From: Falsiroseomonas oleicola
Lineage (GTDB): Bacteria > Pseudomonadota > Alphaproteobacteria > Acetobacterales > Acetobacteraceae
Assembly (NCBI RefSeq): GCF_019029495.1
Contig: NZ_JAERQM010000001.1
Coordinates: 744,001-808,000, forward strand
Length of the DNA stretch: 64,000 nucleotides
Reading direction: 5' to 3'
This document shows positions 18,101 through 27,727 of this stretch, in pieces (position 1 is the stretch's first letter; the number at the start of each line of letters is the position of its first letter). The notes beneath the pieces are model-generated. The model saw only the letters and a program-made list of their open reading frames with translations, searched no databases and was not told where the DNA came from. A program made the position numbers and the translations under genes.

Positions 18101-20271
18101 GACAGGCGCGTGCCGCTGGTGCGCCCACCGGGTTCCGACATCAGCACCGACACATCGGCGCGCAGCGGCCGGGTGGTGTCCGGCGCCTGGGGCAGCAGCA
18201 GGGAGAGGGTCGCCTTGCCCTCCGCATCGGTCTCCGGCACGTCGAAGGCCTGCATGTCCGGCGTGAAGCTTTCGTCCATCAGGCCGAAGCGCCAGCCGCG
18301 CCAGGCCTCGAAGGGCTGTGGATCGACAGACAGGCGCAGCTCCGCCGAGCCGGTCAGGCCGGCGCCGGGCGCGCCATAGAGGAAGCGCGCCGTGACCGGC
18401 ACATCCAGCGCCTGTCCGGCCACCAGCGGGCCGGGGGTGGGGCCAGCCGTCACTTCCAACCGTTCCGGCACGAAGGCGTCCACCCGAAAGGTGGTGGTGC
18501 CGATCGGCGGGGCGTTGGGATCGGCCAGCACCTCCACCGTCCAGGCGCCCGCGGGCGCGCTGGCCGAGAGCGTCACCGGCGCCACGAAGGCCGCGCCCGC
18601 CACCCGGTCCGGCACGCTCTCGAAAAACACCTGGCCATTGGGGCGCTTGATGCGCAGCCGCGCCGGCAGGTCCACCGGCTGGCCGCCGCCATCGCGCAGC
18701 AGCGCGCCCACGCGCACCACCTCACCCGGGCGATAGATGCCGCGGTCGAGCCAGAGGAAGGCGTCCAGCGGCCCCGGATGTGGCCGACCCTCCGCCCCGC
18801 GATCGGTCAAGTCGAAGGCGGCGCTTTCCAGGTTGAGCGTGGCGAAATCCTCGCCCGAGAAGGCCTGCACCGCCAGCGGGGCCAATTGCCCGGCGCCACG
18901 CAGCGCCGCCGCGCCGAAGCGCGCCAGGCCATCGGCGCCGGTCTCGGCTTCCGCCAGCACGTCGTTGTTGCGTGCCAGCAGCGCCACCCGCACGCCGGCA
19001 CGCGGCGCGGCATCCGAGAATCCACGAAGCTGCACGGCCAGCCCCTGCGGCCCGCGCCAGGCGGTGATGCCGAGATCAGTCGCCAGCACGGCGAGGGAGG
19101 CGCTGCCGCGCCCGCGTGTGCCATCCCCCGGCCGCGCCACCAGCACATACATCCCCGGGCCGGCGCTGCGCAGCGCCTCCGGCAGCGGCAGGGCGTTGCG
19201 GGTCATGCGGTTGGGCTCGGCGGGCGACAGTTCGGCGCGGCCCTCCCAGACGACGCGGCCGAGATCCTCCGACAGGTTCTCCGCCACCCATTCATCCATC
19301 ACCTGGCCCGGCCGCCAGTCCCGCATCAGCGGCACGGTGTTGCGCTCGGTGACCCGCACCAGACGCAGATGCAGCGCGGCGACATTCACCGTGGCCACCG
19401 TCACCCGCGGGTCCTGGCCCTGGGGCAGCAGGAAGGCGCGGCTGTCGAAGGCGATGCGGGCCGGGCGGTTCGGCATGGCGATGCGCAGCGTGGTGTCGCG
19501 CAGCATGCGCAGCCCATCCTCACCCGGCAGGCCGGCGCGCAGCGTCAGCCGCGTGGTCTGGCCCCAGGGCAGGCCGGCAGCGCAGATCACGTCACCCTCC
19601 CGAGTCACGGCCATCTCCGGCAGCGGCGGATCGGCGGTCAGCCAGTCCTGCGGCTGCCAATCGGTGCGGCGGGCGGGGGCGGAGGTGAAGGTCAGGCAGG
19701 CGCGCGCCGGCTCGGCATCCGGCTCCGTCTGGATGCGGCGCACCAGCAGGCCGGCGGCGCGGCGGGCGGCGCTGAGCAGTTCGCGCTGCTTCACATCCTC
19801 CGGCGCCCGTTCCACCACGGCCTCCAGCGCCTCGATCTGCCACATCGGCTGGTTCAGCCGCCGCAGTGCCTCCGCCATCACGGTCAGGGAGGGAATTTCG
19901 GGCGCGCCGCCGGGCACCATCATATAGGCGCGCCAGCCGGCCTGGAGCGCGCGCAGCGCCTCCGGCGGGTTGCGGCCGAGCTGGGCGCGGGCGAGGGCCA
20001 TCCAATGATCGGCGGTGGCCTGGCCCGCGCCGGCCCGCTCCTCCCAGGCCGCTGCCGCCGCCGCCCAGTCGTTGCGGGCCTCCGCTGCACGGGCGCGGGC
20101 CTCGGCCTGGCTGCGCTGCTGCGGAGTGCCGCCGGCGGGGAAGCGGCGGGACAGGCTGTTCTCATAGACCGCCGCGTCATTCGTCAGGCCCGGCGGGTCG
20201 AAGGCCTGGGCGGCCCCCGGCAGCAGCCAGCCCAGCAGCATAAGGACAGGCAGCAACAAGCGTGGCGACAT
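15160..20271 (-). CDS. yfhM: Bacterial alpha-2-macroglobulin
   Basis: This 1703-residue periplasmic protease trap is partnered with PbpC. It has a Sec signal peptide ([19 protein letters not shown]), then macroglobulin-like domains, a bait-region-like central part, and the reactive thioester motif CVEQ (Cys1270, within [13 protein letters not shown]), followed by the alpha-alpha thioester domain and receptor-binding-like end. Unlike E. coli YfhM there is no lipobox cysteine after the signal peptide, so it looks soluble or peripherally held. I chose the ATG at 20271 because it begins the signal peptide and has GGGAG eight bases upstream. It is the first gene of the pair with pbpC, and the model is that it guards the envelope where PbpC repairs peptidoglycan. 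Confidence 0.93.
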   Translation of the reverse strand: MSPRLLLPVLMLLGWLLPGAAQAFDPPGLTNDAAVYENSLSRRFPAGGTPQQRSQAEARARAAEARNDWAAAAAAWEERAGAGQATADHWMALARAQLGRNPPEALRALQAGWRAYMMVPGGAPEIPSLTVMAEALRRLNQPMWQIEALEAVVERAPEDVKQRELLSAARRAAGLLVRRIQTEPDAEPARACLTFTSAPARRTDWQPQDWLTADPPLPEMAVTREGDVICAAGLPWGQTTRLTLRAGLPGEDGLRMLRDTTLRIAMPNRPARIAFDSRAFLLPQGQDPRVTVATVNVAALHLRLVRVTERNTVPLMRDWRPGQVMDEWVAENLSEDLGRVVWEGRAELSPAEPNRMTRNALPLPEALRSAGPGMYVLVARPGDGTRGRGSASLAVLATDLGITAWRGPQGLAVQLRGFSDAAPRAGVRVALLARNNDVLAEAETGADGLARFGAAALRGAGQLAPLAVQAFSGEDFATLNLESAAFDLTDRGAEGRPHPGPLDAFLWLDRGIYRPGEVVRVGALLRDGGGQPVDLPARLRIKRPNGQVFFESVPDRVAGAAFVAPVTLSASAPAGAWTVEVLADPNAPPIGTTTFRVDAFVPERLEVTAGPTPGPLVAGQALDVPVTARFLYGAPGAGLTGSAELRLSVDPQPFEAWRGWRFGLMDESFTPDMQAFDVPETDAEGKATLSLLLPQAPDTTRPLRADVSVLMSEPGGRTSGTRLSLPVRARGTLLAIRPAFEGGAVNDGAEAAFDIAAVNPDGVATSGTLRVRLVRERPDWRIVTRERLARYETVWRDEPVDSTDVQVAPGRPARFARNLPFGRYRLEVTEPSGLGIASYRFRAGWAQAESAEVPDRVDVAADRRAYAAGDTARLRITPPFAGRASIAVLTDRLVSLREVEVPEAGVEVEVPVAAEWGPGAHVAVTVFRPGSAPAGRPARALGLAWIGLDPAARRMDLVIDSPALARPRTRVDVPIRLAGASGTAMVTLAAVDEGILRITNFASPDPVAHFLARRRLGLDIRDDYGRLIAPAEGEAALLRQGGDGSEGGAGLQVPQRLVALFEGPVQLAADGTATIPLDLPDFAGELRLMAVAWDGSRIGAAARPMTVREQAVAEMLLPRFLAPGDEARLPLLLHNVELPAGDFRMALTATGAIELAGPASFDQSLASGARALPATTLRATMVGQGTVRLAVTGPDGFRTEREAEITIRSSRPPVTEVAVSTLAPGATAPLALPSSRFLPGTWRATASWGAPVRYDPQALLSALKRFPLDCVEQAASRVMALSYAPANPDTAQEDAALLGRAIASVLDRQTYSGRFGYWSAEGQVQEWASLYATEALLRARANGATVPEAALNTALQSIEDDLEGGGETAEVLVVQAYRVHVLALAGRNRLGAARRLAEQLDRLPTPLAKAQLAAAFARAGDRGRAEAIFADSLAAPARQVWHSDFGSASRDALATALLLRESGVAQDRLPALLGRLPGAEFTPAVSNTQEQAWAVAAAFVLGRDGRPARITLDGRDLPVAGVVTAPLTAAGEVRNRGDAPVVQAVSLTGVPTSPLPAASQGMRVARRFLALDGQPLNLDTLRAGTGFVLLMEVRATTNEQHQAMLIQGLPAGWEIAGRLDPGEVQGMAWLGTLTEPEAQPARDDRYAAAVTLTAREPLARFAVRVRAVTAGRFELPGMEAQDMYRPGVFARQNAARITVLPSE

Positions 20272-20454
20272 TGGGCGGCTCCCGCGCGGCGTTTTGGGGA
20301 ACATGGCATGCCGGGGCGGCGGCCGGCAGCGGGCCGGGGCCATCGCCCGACAAAAATCCCCGGCATCGCCCCGCCGGATTCACACTTTCGCAAACCCCCT
20401 GGGCGCAGGCTGCCTGGGCCGGGGCAAAGCCCCACCCTTTCTGGGAGCCATCGC

Positions 20455-21453
20455 ATGAAGCGCGCCCGCAAACGCGTCCTGGTCACCGGCGGCGCCGGCT
20501 TCCTCGGCTCCCACCTGTGCGAGCGCCTGCTCGCGGAGGGGGAGGAGGTGATCTGCCTCGACAACTTCTTCACCGGGTCGCGCGACAATATCCGCCACCT
20601 GCTGCCGCATCCGCATTTCGAGGTGATCCGCCACGACGTCACCCAGCCGATCCAGGTCGAGGTGGACGAGATCTACAACCTGGCCTGCCCGGCCTCCCCG
20701 GTGCATTACCAGCACAATCCGGTGCAGACGGTGCGCACCTCCGTCCATGGCGCGATCAACCTGCTGGACCTGGCGAAACGGCTCGGCGCGCGGATCTTCC
20801 AGGCCTCGACGTCGGAGGTCTATGGCGACCCGGCGGTGCATCCGCAGCGCGAAAGCTACCGCGGCAACGTCAATCCCATCGGCATCCGCGCCTGCTACGA
20901 CGAGGGCAAGCGCTGCGCGGAAACGCTGTTCTTCGACTATCACCGCCAGGACGGGGTGGAGATCCGCGTCGCGCGCATCTTCAACACCTATGGCCCGCGC
21001 ATGCATCCGCAGGATGGGCGCGTAGTGTCCAACTTCATCGTGCAGGCGCTGCGGGGGGAGCCGATCACGCTCTATGGCGATGGGCGGCAGACGCGGTCCT
21101 TCTGCTACGTGGACGACCTGGTGGACGCCATCATCCGGCTGATGCGCGCGCCGGATGGCGTGACCGGGCCAGTGAACATCGGCAACCCCTCCGAATTCAC
21201 CATCCGCGAACTGGCGGAGGAGGTGGCGCGGCAGACCGGGTCGCGCGCCGGCTTCGTGCTGCGCCCGCTGCCGCAGGACGACCCGATGCAGCGCTGCCCG
21301 GACATCACCTTGGCGCGCAGCCTGCTGGGCTGGCAGCCGGAAGTGCCTTTGCAGGAAGGGCTGCGCCGGACCATCGCCTACTTTTCCGATCTGTTGGAAC
21401 TGCGGCAGCCGGTTCATCTGGCGGGCGGCACCACGCGAATGGCGGCGCGCTGA
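20455..21453 (+). CDS. uxs: UDP-glucuronate decarboxylase (UDP-xylose synthase)
   Basis: This 332-residue extended short-chain dehydrogenase converts UDP-glucuronate to UDP-xylose. NAD site: [19 protein letters not shown]. Active site: the Tyr-x3-Lys motif in [14 protein letters not shown]. The stretch [19 protein letters not shown] and [12 protein letters not shown] are closely characteristic of UXS rather than other sugar epimerases. GGGAG eight bases before the ATG fixes the start. It is divergent from the alpha-2-macroglobulin gene and stands alone, with the type I secretion genes 50 bp downstream. The product probably feeds polysaccharide or lipopolysaccharide synthesis. Confidence 0.92.
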   Translation: MKRARKRVLVTGGAGFLGSHLCERLLAEGEEVICLDNFFTGSRDNIRHLLPHPHFEVIRHDVTQPIQVEVDEIYNLACPASPVHYQHNPVQTVRTSVHGAINLLDLAKRLGARIFQASTSEVYGDPAVHPQRESYRGNVNPIGIRACYDEGKRCAETLFFDYHRQDGVEIRVARIFNTYGPRMHPQDGRVVSNFIVQALRGEPITLYGDGRQTRSFCYVDDLVDAIIRLMRAPDGVTGPVNIGNPSEFTIRELAEEVARQTGSRAGFVLRPLPQDDPMQRCPDITLARSLLGWQPEVPLQEGLRRTIAYFSDLLELRQPVHLAGGTTRMAAR

Positions 21454-21503
21454 TCCGCTTCCGGTTTACCGGCGGGCAACCCCGGCGAGGTTAGGCTACC
21501 CGC

Positions 21504-23660
21504 ATGACAGTCGCCGACAGAAGGTTGGCACCGGAGCTCACGGCCCTGCGCTGCGTGTTCCTGGTGGCCATGCATCACGGCCTCCAGCTCGCGCCGGATG
21601 AGCTGCCGCAGCCGGGCCATGGCGACATGGTGCCGGAGGTGCTGCGCGCCTTGCAGGGGACGGGGCTGAAGGCCCAGGCGCTGCGCCGCGCGGGCTGGGA
21701 CAAGGCCGCCGGGCTCGGCACCGCCTATCCGGCACTGGTGCTGCGCAGTGACGGAAGCTGGGTCATCCTGATCCATATCCTGGACGACGCCGATGGCCAG
21801 CCAGTCGCCGCCGTGCTCGACCCGGTGCGGGAGGCGGAGGGTGTGCGGCTGATGCCGCGCGCGGAATTCCTGGCCGAGTGGTCGGGCACGCTGGTGCTGG
21901 TGAAGCGCGTTCATGCCCTGACCGATGAGGAACAGCCCTTCGGCCTGCGCTGGTTCCTGCCGGAGATCATCCGCCACCGCCGCTGCTTCGCCGGAGTCGC
22001 CATCGCCGCGCTGGTGGCGAACCTCATCGGCTTCGCGATTCCGCTGCTGTTCCAGGTGCTGATCGACAAGGTCATCACCCACCAGGCCTGGCGGACGCTG
22101 TATGTGGTGGTCGGCGCCTTCGTGCTGCTGACGGTGTTCGACGCGCTGTTCGGCTATATGCGGCAGCAATTGATGCTGCTGGCCAGCAACAAGATCGACG
22201 CGCGGCTCGGCGCGCGCACCTTCCGCCATCTACTGTCGCTGCCGCTGAGCTTCTTCGAGAGCCATGCCGCCGGCGTGCTGGTGCGACACATGCAGCAGAC
22301 GGAAAAGCTGCGCCACTTCCTGACCGGGCGGCTGTTCCAGACGCTGCTGGATGCGGCGCTGCTGCCGATCCTGCTGCTGTTCCTGGCGATGTATTCCGGC
22401 GTGCTGACGGCGGTGGTGCTGGGCTTCTCGCTGGCCATCGCGCTGGTCATTGGCGCCATGGTGCCAAGCTTCCGGGCGCGGCTGAACCGGCTGTATGAGA
22501 CCGAGGGCGCGCGCCAGGCACATCTGGTGGAGACGCTGCACAATATGCGCGCGGTGAAATCCCTGGTGCTGGAAGGCGCGCGCCAGGCGGATTGGGACCG
22601 CAAGCTGGCCGCCGCGGTGCGCCAGCATGCCGCCGTCGGGCGCATCGGTGCGGCCGGCAGCGTCGCCACCGGGGCGCTGGAGAAGCTGATGCAGATCGCG
22701 GTGCTCGCCACCGGCGCCACGCTGGTCTTCGACGGGCAACTGACCATGGGCGCGCTGGTCGCCTTCACCATGCTCTCGGGGCGCGTCAGCGGGCCGCTGG
22801 TGCAGATCGTGGCCCTCATCAACGAATACCAGGAAGCGGCGCTGTCCGTGCGCATGCTCGGCACGGTGATGAACACCACGCCGGAGCGCACCGGCACCAC
22901 CCGCATGGCCCGCCCGGCCATCAGCGGCCGCCTGGCCTTCGAGGATGTCACCTTCCGCTATCCCGGCGCGGCGACGCCGGCGCTGGACCGCGTGTCCTTC
23001 CAGGTCGAGGAAGGCCAGGTGATCGGCGTGGTCGGCCGCTCCGGCTCCGGCAAGACCACCATCACCCGGCTGATCCAGGCGATCCACGCGCCGCAATCCG
23101 GGCTGATCCACCTGGATGGCGTCGACCTGCGGCATATCGACCTGAACCATCTGCGCCGGTCGATCGGCGTGGTGCTTCAGGACAACCTGCTGTTCCGCGG
23201 CAGCATCCGGGCGAATATCGCCGCCACCCGCCCGGATGCCGGACTGGACGAAATCATCGAGGTCGCGCGGCTGGCCGGCGCGCAGGAATTCATCGACCGG
23301 CTGCCGATGTCCTACGACACGCTGGTGGAGGAAGGTGCCAGCAACTTCTCCGGCGGCCAACGCCAGCGCATCGCCATCGCCCGCGCGCTGTTGACCAGGC
23401 CGCGCCTGCTGATCTTCGACGAAGCGACCAGCGCGCTGGACCCGGACAGCGAGGCGATCATCCAGCGCAACCTGGCGGAGATCGCCCGCGGGCGGACCAT
23501 GGTGATCGTCTCCCACCGCCTGTCCTCGCTGGTGAAGTCGGATGCGATCCTCGTCCTCGAACAGGGCAGGCTGCTGGATTGCGCGCCGCATGGCGTGCTG
23601 CTGGAGCGCTGCGAGATCTATCGGCACCTATGGCAGCAGCAGACGCAGTTCATCCATTGA
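21504..23660 (+). CDS. Type I secretion ABC transporter with C39-like domain
   Basis: This 718-residue HlyB-type inner-membrane exporter has three parts. The N-terminal C39-peptidase-like domain (1 to about 130) lacks the catalytic cysteine: the site reads LAPELTALRC, with Pro where Cys stands in true peptidases, so it is a substrate-docking CLD as in HlyB. Next come six TM helices (about 155-430), then the ATPase with Walker A GRSGSGKTT, signature SGGQRQR, and Walker B LLIFDEATSALD. The last codon overlaps the start of the HlyD gene (ATGA). No outer-membrane TolC gene is in the window. The likely cargo is an RTX protein, and one lies at 33902-36268. Confidence 0.94.
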   Translation: MTVADRRLAPELTALRCVFLVAMHHGLQLAPDELPQPGHGDMVPEVLRALQGTGLKAQALRRAGWDKAAGLGTAYPALVLRSDGSWVILIHILDDADGQPVAAVLDPVREAEGVRLMPRAEFLAEWSGTLVLVKRVHALTDEEQPFGLRWFLPEIIRHRRCFAGVAIAALVANLIGFAIPLLFQVLIDKVITHQAWRTLYVVVGAFVLLTVFDALFGYMRQQLMLLASNKIDARLGARTFRHLLSLPLSFFESHAAGVLVRHMQQTEKLRHFLTGRLFQTLLDAALLPILLLFLAMYSGVLTAVVLGFSLAIALVIGAMVPSFRARLNRLYETEGARQAHLVETLHNMRAVKSLVLEGARQADWDRKLAAAVRQHAAVGRIGAAGSVATGALEKLMQIAVLATGATLVFDGQLTMGALVAFTMLSGRVSGPLVQIVALINEYQEAALSVRMLGTVMNTTPERTGTTRMARPAISGRLAFEDVTFRYPGAATPALDRVSFQVEEGQVIGVVGRSGSGKTTITRLIQAIHAPQSGLIHLDGVDLRHIDLNHLRRSIGVVLQDNLLFRGSIRANIAATRPDAGLDEIIEVARLAGAQEFIDRLPMSYDTLVEEGASNFSGGQRQRIAIARALLTRPRLLIFDEATSALDPDSEAIIQRNLAEIARGRTMVIVSHRLSSLVKSDAILVLEQGRLLDCAPHGVLLERCEIYRHLWQQQTQFIH

Positions 23661-25036
23661 TGCGGCTCCGCCCTGCCCGCCGCCGCGCGAAACCCGCGCG
23701 GCCGCCGGTGGCGAAGGAGGCGATCGGATTCCAGGATGACCTGGAAGCGCTGATCGCCGAGCCGCCCTCACGCTTCCTCGGCGGCGGCCCCTGGCTGCTG
23801 GCGCTGCTGGTGGCCGCGCTGCTGGGCGGGGCAGCGCTGGCGCGGGTGGATGTGGTGGTGACCGGCAGCGGCCGGCTGGTGCCGGATGCGCCGCCCATCG
23901 TGCTGCAACCGATCGAACGCGCCGTGCTGCGCGAATGGCGCGTGCGCCCGGGCCAAGTGGTGCGACAGGGTGAAATTCTGGCGCTGCTCGACCCCACCTT
24001 CGCGGAGGCCGACCGCCAGGCCCTCGCGGCCCAGGCGCAATCCTTGCAGGCGCAGCTCACGCGGGTGGAGGCGGAGCTGGCGGGCACGCCGCCCGCCCCG
24101 GCCGGCAACCCCGATGCCGCGCTGCAGGCCGTGCTGCACAACCAGCGCCAGGCGCTGCGCGCCACACGCCTGCAGGCCCTGGATGCGGAGGCACGGGCGC
24201 TGGACCAGGCACTGCTGGCGCTGACCGCGCAGCAATCCAGCCTGGCCGAGCGTGCCGCCATCGCCCGCGACGTGGAAGCGATGCGCCTGCGCCTGACCGA
24301 GGGCCAGATCGGCTCCCGCCTCAACCTCCTCGCCGCCCGCAGCGCGCGGCTGGAGGCGGAGCAGGCGCTGGAGGCGGCACGCAGCCGGCAGCAGGAGTTG
24401 GCGCACAGCCTGGAGGCCCGCCGCGCCGAGCGCGAAGGCTTCCGGGACGACTGGACCCGGCAATTGCTGGAAGAAGCCGTGCGGCTGCGCGGCGAGCTGG
24501 TGCGCGTCTCCGAATCCCTCGGCAAGGCAACGCGGCTGGCGGCGATGAGCACCATCACCGCGCCAGCCGATGGCGTGGTGCTGGAAGTGGCGCGCCGTTC
24601 CGCCGGATCGGTGCTGCGGGAGGCGGAGCCGCTGGTGACCCTGGTGCCGGCCGATGCACCTCTGATCGCGGAGATCACGCTGCGCTCCGCCGATATAGGC
24701 CATCTGCGCATCGGCGATCCGGTGGTGCTGAAGGTGGATGCCTTCCCCTTCCAGCGCCACGGCCCGCTGCACGGCACGCTGCGCGCCGTCAGCCGCGAGA
24801 GCTTTGGCGCCAACCAGCCGGCCGGCACGGAACCGCTGCCGGGCATCGCCGGCGGCGCCGTGCATCGTGGCCAGGTGGAAATCGCCGAAGGCACGACGCT
24901 GCGCCTGGCGCCGGGGCTGGCGCTGATCCCGGGCATGACGCTGGCGGCGGAAGTGAAGGTCGGCGATCGCAGCGTGCTCGGCTACATCCTGAACCCGCTG
25001 CTGCGCGGGTTGCAGGAAAGCCTGCGGGAGCCGTAG
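23660..25036 (+). CDS. HlyD-family type I secretion periplasmic adaptor
   Basis: This 458-residue adaptor joins the ABC exporter to an outer-membrane TolC channel. A cytoplasmic tail is followed by one TM helix (PWLLALLVAALLGGAALARV, about 44-63), a lipoyl/barrel half (GRLVPDAPPIVLQPIERAVL), a long alpha-helical coiled coil (about 110-290), and the returning lipoyl/beta-barrel with the HlyD signature (APADGVVLEVARRSAGSVLR and LRIGDPVVLKVDAFPF). The ATG overlaps the stop of the ABC gene, so the two are coupled. It ends 20 bp before a convergent signalling gene. Confidence 0.94.
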   Translation: MRLRPARRRAKPARPPVAKEAIGFQDDLEALIAEPPSRFLGGGPWLLALLVAALLGGAALARVDVVVTGSGRLVPDAPPIVLQPIERAVLREWRVRPGQVVRQGEILALLDPTFAEADRQALAAQAQSLQAQLTRVEAELAGTPPAPAGNPDAALQAVLHNQRQALRATRLQALDAEARALDQALLALTAQQSSLAERAAIARDVEAMRLRLTEGQIGSRLNLLAARSARLEAEQALEAARSRQQELAHSLEARRAEREGFRDDWTRQLLEEAVRLRGELVRVSESLGKATRLAAMSTITAPADGVVLEVARRSAGSVLREAEPLVTLVPADAPLIAEITLRSADIGHLRIGDPVVLKVDAFPFQRHGPLHGTLRAVSRESFGANQPAGTEPLPGIAGGAVHRGQVEIAEGTTLRLAPGLALIPGMTLAAEVKVGDRSVLGYILNPLLRGLQESLREP

Positions 25037-25055
25037 CAGCGCGCCCGCCTGCCGG

Positions 25056-27146
25056 TCAGTGGCCCACGAACCATTCGCGCGGTTCCAACCGCCCTGGCCG
25101 GATGCCCTGCGGCAAGGCGGCCTGTCCGCGCATCAGGCACTCGGCCTCCATGGCGCTGACGGGACGGCTGTAGAAGTAGCCCTGCAATTCGTGGCAGCCA
25201 TGGCGTTGCGCCCATTCGGCCTCGGCCAGGGTCTCGATGCCTTCGGCGACGATGGTGACCTGCATGAAATTGCACATGGCGATCACCAGGCGCACGATTT
25301 CCTCGTTGCGCGGCAGGCCCTGGATCAGGCTGCGATCGATCTTGATGCAGTCGACGGACATCTCGTTCAGGCGGGCCAGGTTCGAATAGCCGGTGCCGAA
25401 ATCATCGATGGCGATGCGGATGCCGAGCCTTCGGACCTTCGCCAGGTTGGCGCTGAGCACGGGGTTGTCCTCGATCAGCAGCGTCTCCGTCACCTCCAGC
25501 TCCAGCCGCGAGGGATCGCAGCCATTGTCGTGCAGGATGCGCTGCACCATGGCGGCGAAGTCCGCCTCGCAGAGCTGGCGCTGGGAGACGTTGACGGAGA
25601 CGGAGACGTCCAGCCCCCGACGTTCCCATGCGCAACGCTGCCGCACCACCTGTTCCAGCATCGAGGCGCCGATCTGGTTGATGAGGCCCGACTTCTCCGC
25701 GATGGGGATGAAGTCGGAGGGCATGATCAACCCGCGTTCCGGATGGATCCAGCGCGCCAGCGCCTCCACCGCCACGGTGCGCTGCGCGGTCGCCGAGTAG
25801 CGCGGCTGGTAGTAGGGCACGATCTGGCCGTCCCGCAGCGCGTCCCGCAGGTCCGAGAGAAGTTGAAGCTCCTCCTCCCGCTGGTTGCGCATGCTTTCGT
25901 CGAACAGCCGGTACTGGTTCCGCCCGCCGGCCTTCGCCTCATACATCGCAAGGTCCGCGCGCTGCATCAGCAACTGCGCGTTGGTGCCGTGAATGGGGAA
26001 GCAGGCGATGCCGATGCTCGGCGTCACCATCAGCTTGCGGCGCTCGGCATGCACCGGCAGGGACAGGCGATCCAGGATCTGCTCCGCCAGCGCATTGATG
26101 CGCCCCGTCTCCCCCGGCCCTTCGGTGGCGAGGAACAGGAACTCGTCGCCGCCCAGACGGATCACCGTATCGTCGCCGACGCGCAGCTCCGACAGCCGGC
26201 GCGCCACTTCCATCAGCACGCCATCGCCGTGCAGATGGCCGAGCGTGTCGTTGATGGCCTTGAACTGGTCGAGATCGATGAACAGCACGCCGATCCGCGC
26301 GGCGCGCTGTTCCGCCTGGCTCAGCATGGCCTTGAACCGCGCGGGCATGGCCAGCCGGTTCGGCAGGCCGGTCAGGGGGTCGTGATGGGCGCGGTTCTGC
26401 GCCAGCGCCTCGGCCTCCTTCAACTCCGTCACATCCGTCTCGCTGACCAGGATGGAGGGACGCCCCGAGACCGGGTCGTGGCAGGAGCGGACGGTCAGCT
26501 CATGCCAGCGCTGGCCGGCGGCGCTGACGACCTCCGCGATCATGCTGAGCTCCGCCTCGCTGTGGAGCTGCGCCATCATGCGTTCGAAGTCCCGCCGGTG
26601 CAGGAAGCGCGACGGCAGGTCCTGATGCGGGGACTCGAAGCTGGCCCGTGCGGCGGGATTGCAATAGAGCGTGCGCCCGTCCAGATCGTGCAACGAGATC
26701 ATCAGCTTGGTATGCAGCAACGCATCCGCGCTGCGGATCGCTTCCGGCTGAAGTCGCGCCTGGTCCCGCCCCTCGCAGAGCATGCCCATGCGGCCGTCAT
26801 CGAGCCTGACGCCGCAGAGCCTGACCTCCATCGGGCGTGGCACGCCGCGGGGATAGAGGGTCCACATCTCGGTGAACCTTGCATCATGGCTCATGAAGTC
26901 GCCCTGGTACTGGCGCAGCCTGCGGGCCACCGCCGGCGACATATCCGCCTTCAGATCGCGCGATGCCAGTTCCGCCATCGATGCGGCGTTCCAGACCTCC
27001 AGCGCCGCGGCATTGGCCCAGACGACGTGGCCTTCGTCGACATCGAAGATCCAGATGGCGGCGATCAGCCGGTCCAGGATGCTGGCAGGGTCCCGGCCAT
27101 CCGCCTCCGAAGACGTGGCGGCGGATGCGTCGATGACGTCCGTCAT
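25056..27146 (-). CDS. PAS-GGDEF-EAL cyclic-di-GMP enzyme
   Basis: This 696-residue cytoplasmic protein has two PAS-like sensor domains (about 20-130 and 140-245), a diguanylate cyclase domain with an intact active site (VIRLGGDEFLFL), and a phosphodiesterase domain with intact EAL (VAVEALARWIHPERG) and loop-6 (IAIDDFGTGYSNLARL) motifs. Both catalytic domains keep their key residues, so it could make or break c-di-GMP. There are no membrane segments. The ATG at 27146 shares bases with the TGA of a possible small upstream frame. It is convergent with the type I secretion genes. Output may bear on motility and biofilm, as is general for the family. Confidence 0.95.
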   Translation of the reverse strand: MTDVIDASAATSSEADGRDPASILDRLIAAIWIFDVDEGHVVWANAAALEVWNAASMAELASRDLKADMSPAVARRLRQYQGDFMSHDARFTEMWTLYPRGVPRPMEVRLCGVRLDDGRMGMLCEGRDQARLQPEAIRSADALLHTKLMISLHDLDGRTLYCNPAARASFESPHQDLPSRFLHRRDFERMMAQLHSEAELSMIAEVVSAAGQRWHELTVRSCHDPVSGRPSILVSETDVTELKEAEALAQNRAHHDPLTGLPNRLAMPARFKAMLSQAEQRAARIGVLFIDLDQFKAINDTLGHLHGDGVLMEVARRLSELRVGDDTVIRLGGDEFLFLATEGPGETGRINALAEQILDRLSLPVHAERRKLMVTPSIGIACFPIHGTNAQLLMQRADLAMYEAKAGGRNQYRLFDESMRNQREEELQLLSDLRDALRDGQIVPYYQPRYSATAQRTVAVEALARWIHPERGLIMPSDFIPIAEKSGLINQIGASMLEQVVRQRCAWERRGLDVSVSVNVSQRQLCEADFAAMVQRILHDNGCDPSRLELEVTETLLIEDNPVLSANLAKVRRLGIRIAIDDFGTGYSNLARLNEMSVDCIKIDRSLIQGLPRNEEIVRLVIAMCNFMQVTIVAEGIETLAEAEWAQRHGCHELQGYFYSRPVSAMEAECLMRGQAALPQGIRPGRLEPREWFVGH

Positions 27147-27436
27147 CGATGGGCGCCCGCGTTCAGGCCATGGGCGACGCGCCGCGGACGCAGCAGCGGA
27201 AGGCGCGCCTGTGCACGCCGCCGCCAGAACGGGCGTTCCGCCTCACGCCCCACCTCATGCTCCCGGACCATATGGGGCAAGGAACATCCCTGCGAAATCA
27301 ATGGTTCCAGGCCGAAGCACGTTTCGCCGGTCAAGACAGCGACATCGACGAGCCGCAGCTTCGGGCCAGGCCGCAGCGGCGCCGGGAACAAGCCTTGGTC
27401 GTTCCCGAATCCGCGCACGGCAACTAAATGATACAA
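27143..27436 (-). CDS. Possible small gene upstream of the GGDEF-EAL gene
   Basis: A frame of up to 97 codons starts at TTG 27436 and ends with a TGA overlapping the ATG of the c-di-GMP gene (ATGA), a spacing typical of coupled genes. The product would have a mixed N-terminal half (LRLVDVAVLTGETCFGLEPL) and an Arg-rich C-terminal half. No domain is recognised, third-position GC is lower than in neighbours, and no ribosome site is clear. The rest of 27437-27536 is AT-richer promoter-like DNA with no gene. It could equally be a non-coding leader. Confidence 0.25.
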   Translation of the reverse strand: MYHLVAVRGFGNDQGLFPAPLRPGPKLRLVDVAVLTGETCFGLEPLISQGCSLPHMVREHEVGREAERPFWRRRAQARLPLLRPRRVAHGLNAGAHR

Positions 27437-27536
27437 GATCGTCTCGTTTTTTGTCCACGACCGTATTTATAGGAAGATGTTTGCGTATTCCTTGACGGAG
27501 GCCGCCACTGTCTCGCGTCCGGGGGCGCCCGGTCTC

Positions 27537-27727
27537 ATACCAGCGGACCGGTATCTTGACCGGTCCGGGCGCCCGAATGGGCGCCGCCGCAAGTGCGTCG
27601 CGCCGAAGGCGCGCCTTCGGCGCGACGAAGCCAAGGAAACCGGCGGTTTCCGCCCGTCACGCCTCTGGCGTGCCTGCGGCACGACTGAGTGGGCCCGGAG
27701 CGGTCACGCGAAAGGGCCGTTGGTATC
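27537..27727. repeat. Dispersed multi-hairpin repeat, copy B (ATACCAACGG family)
   Basis: Read on the minus strand, this begins GATACCAACGG and ends CCGCTGGTAT, and it aligns along its length with copy A at 10544-10709. Copy B carries about 28 extra bases forming a further hairpin (GCGCCGAAGG-CGCG-CCTTCGGCGC type). The ATACCAACGG end overlaps the stop codon of the methyltransferase gene at 27726-27728. As in copy A, the repeat lies directly 3' of a gene and holds no credible reading frame. Confidence 0.85.

Noticed and set aside
20306-20365. ATGCCGGGG/CCCCGGCAT inverted pair upstream of the alpha-2-macroglobulin gene
   Set aside because: The arms are short, common in such GC-rich DNA, and spaced too far apart for a convincing operator.
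15025-20454. Open frame on the plus strand running into the UDP-glucuronate decarboxylase gene, as if a fusion of over 2000 residues
   Set aside because: The first 1800 codons are antisense to pbpC and the alpha-2-macroglobulin gene. The real start is the ATG at 20455 with its own ribosome site.
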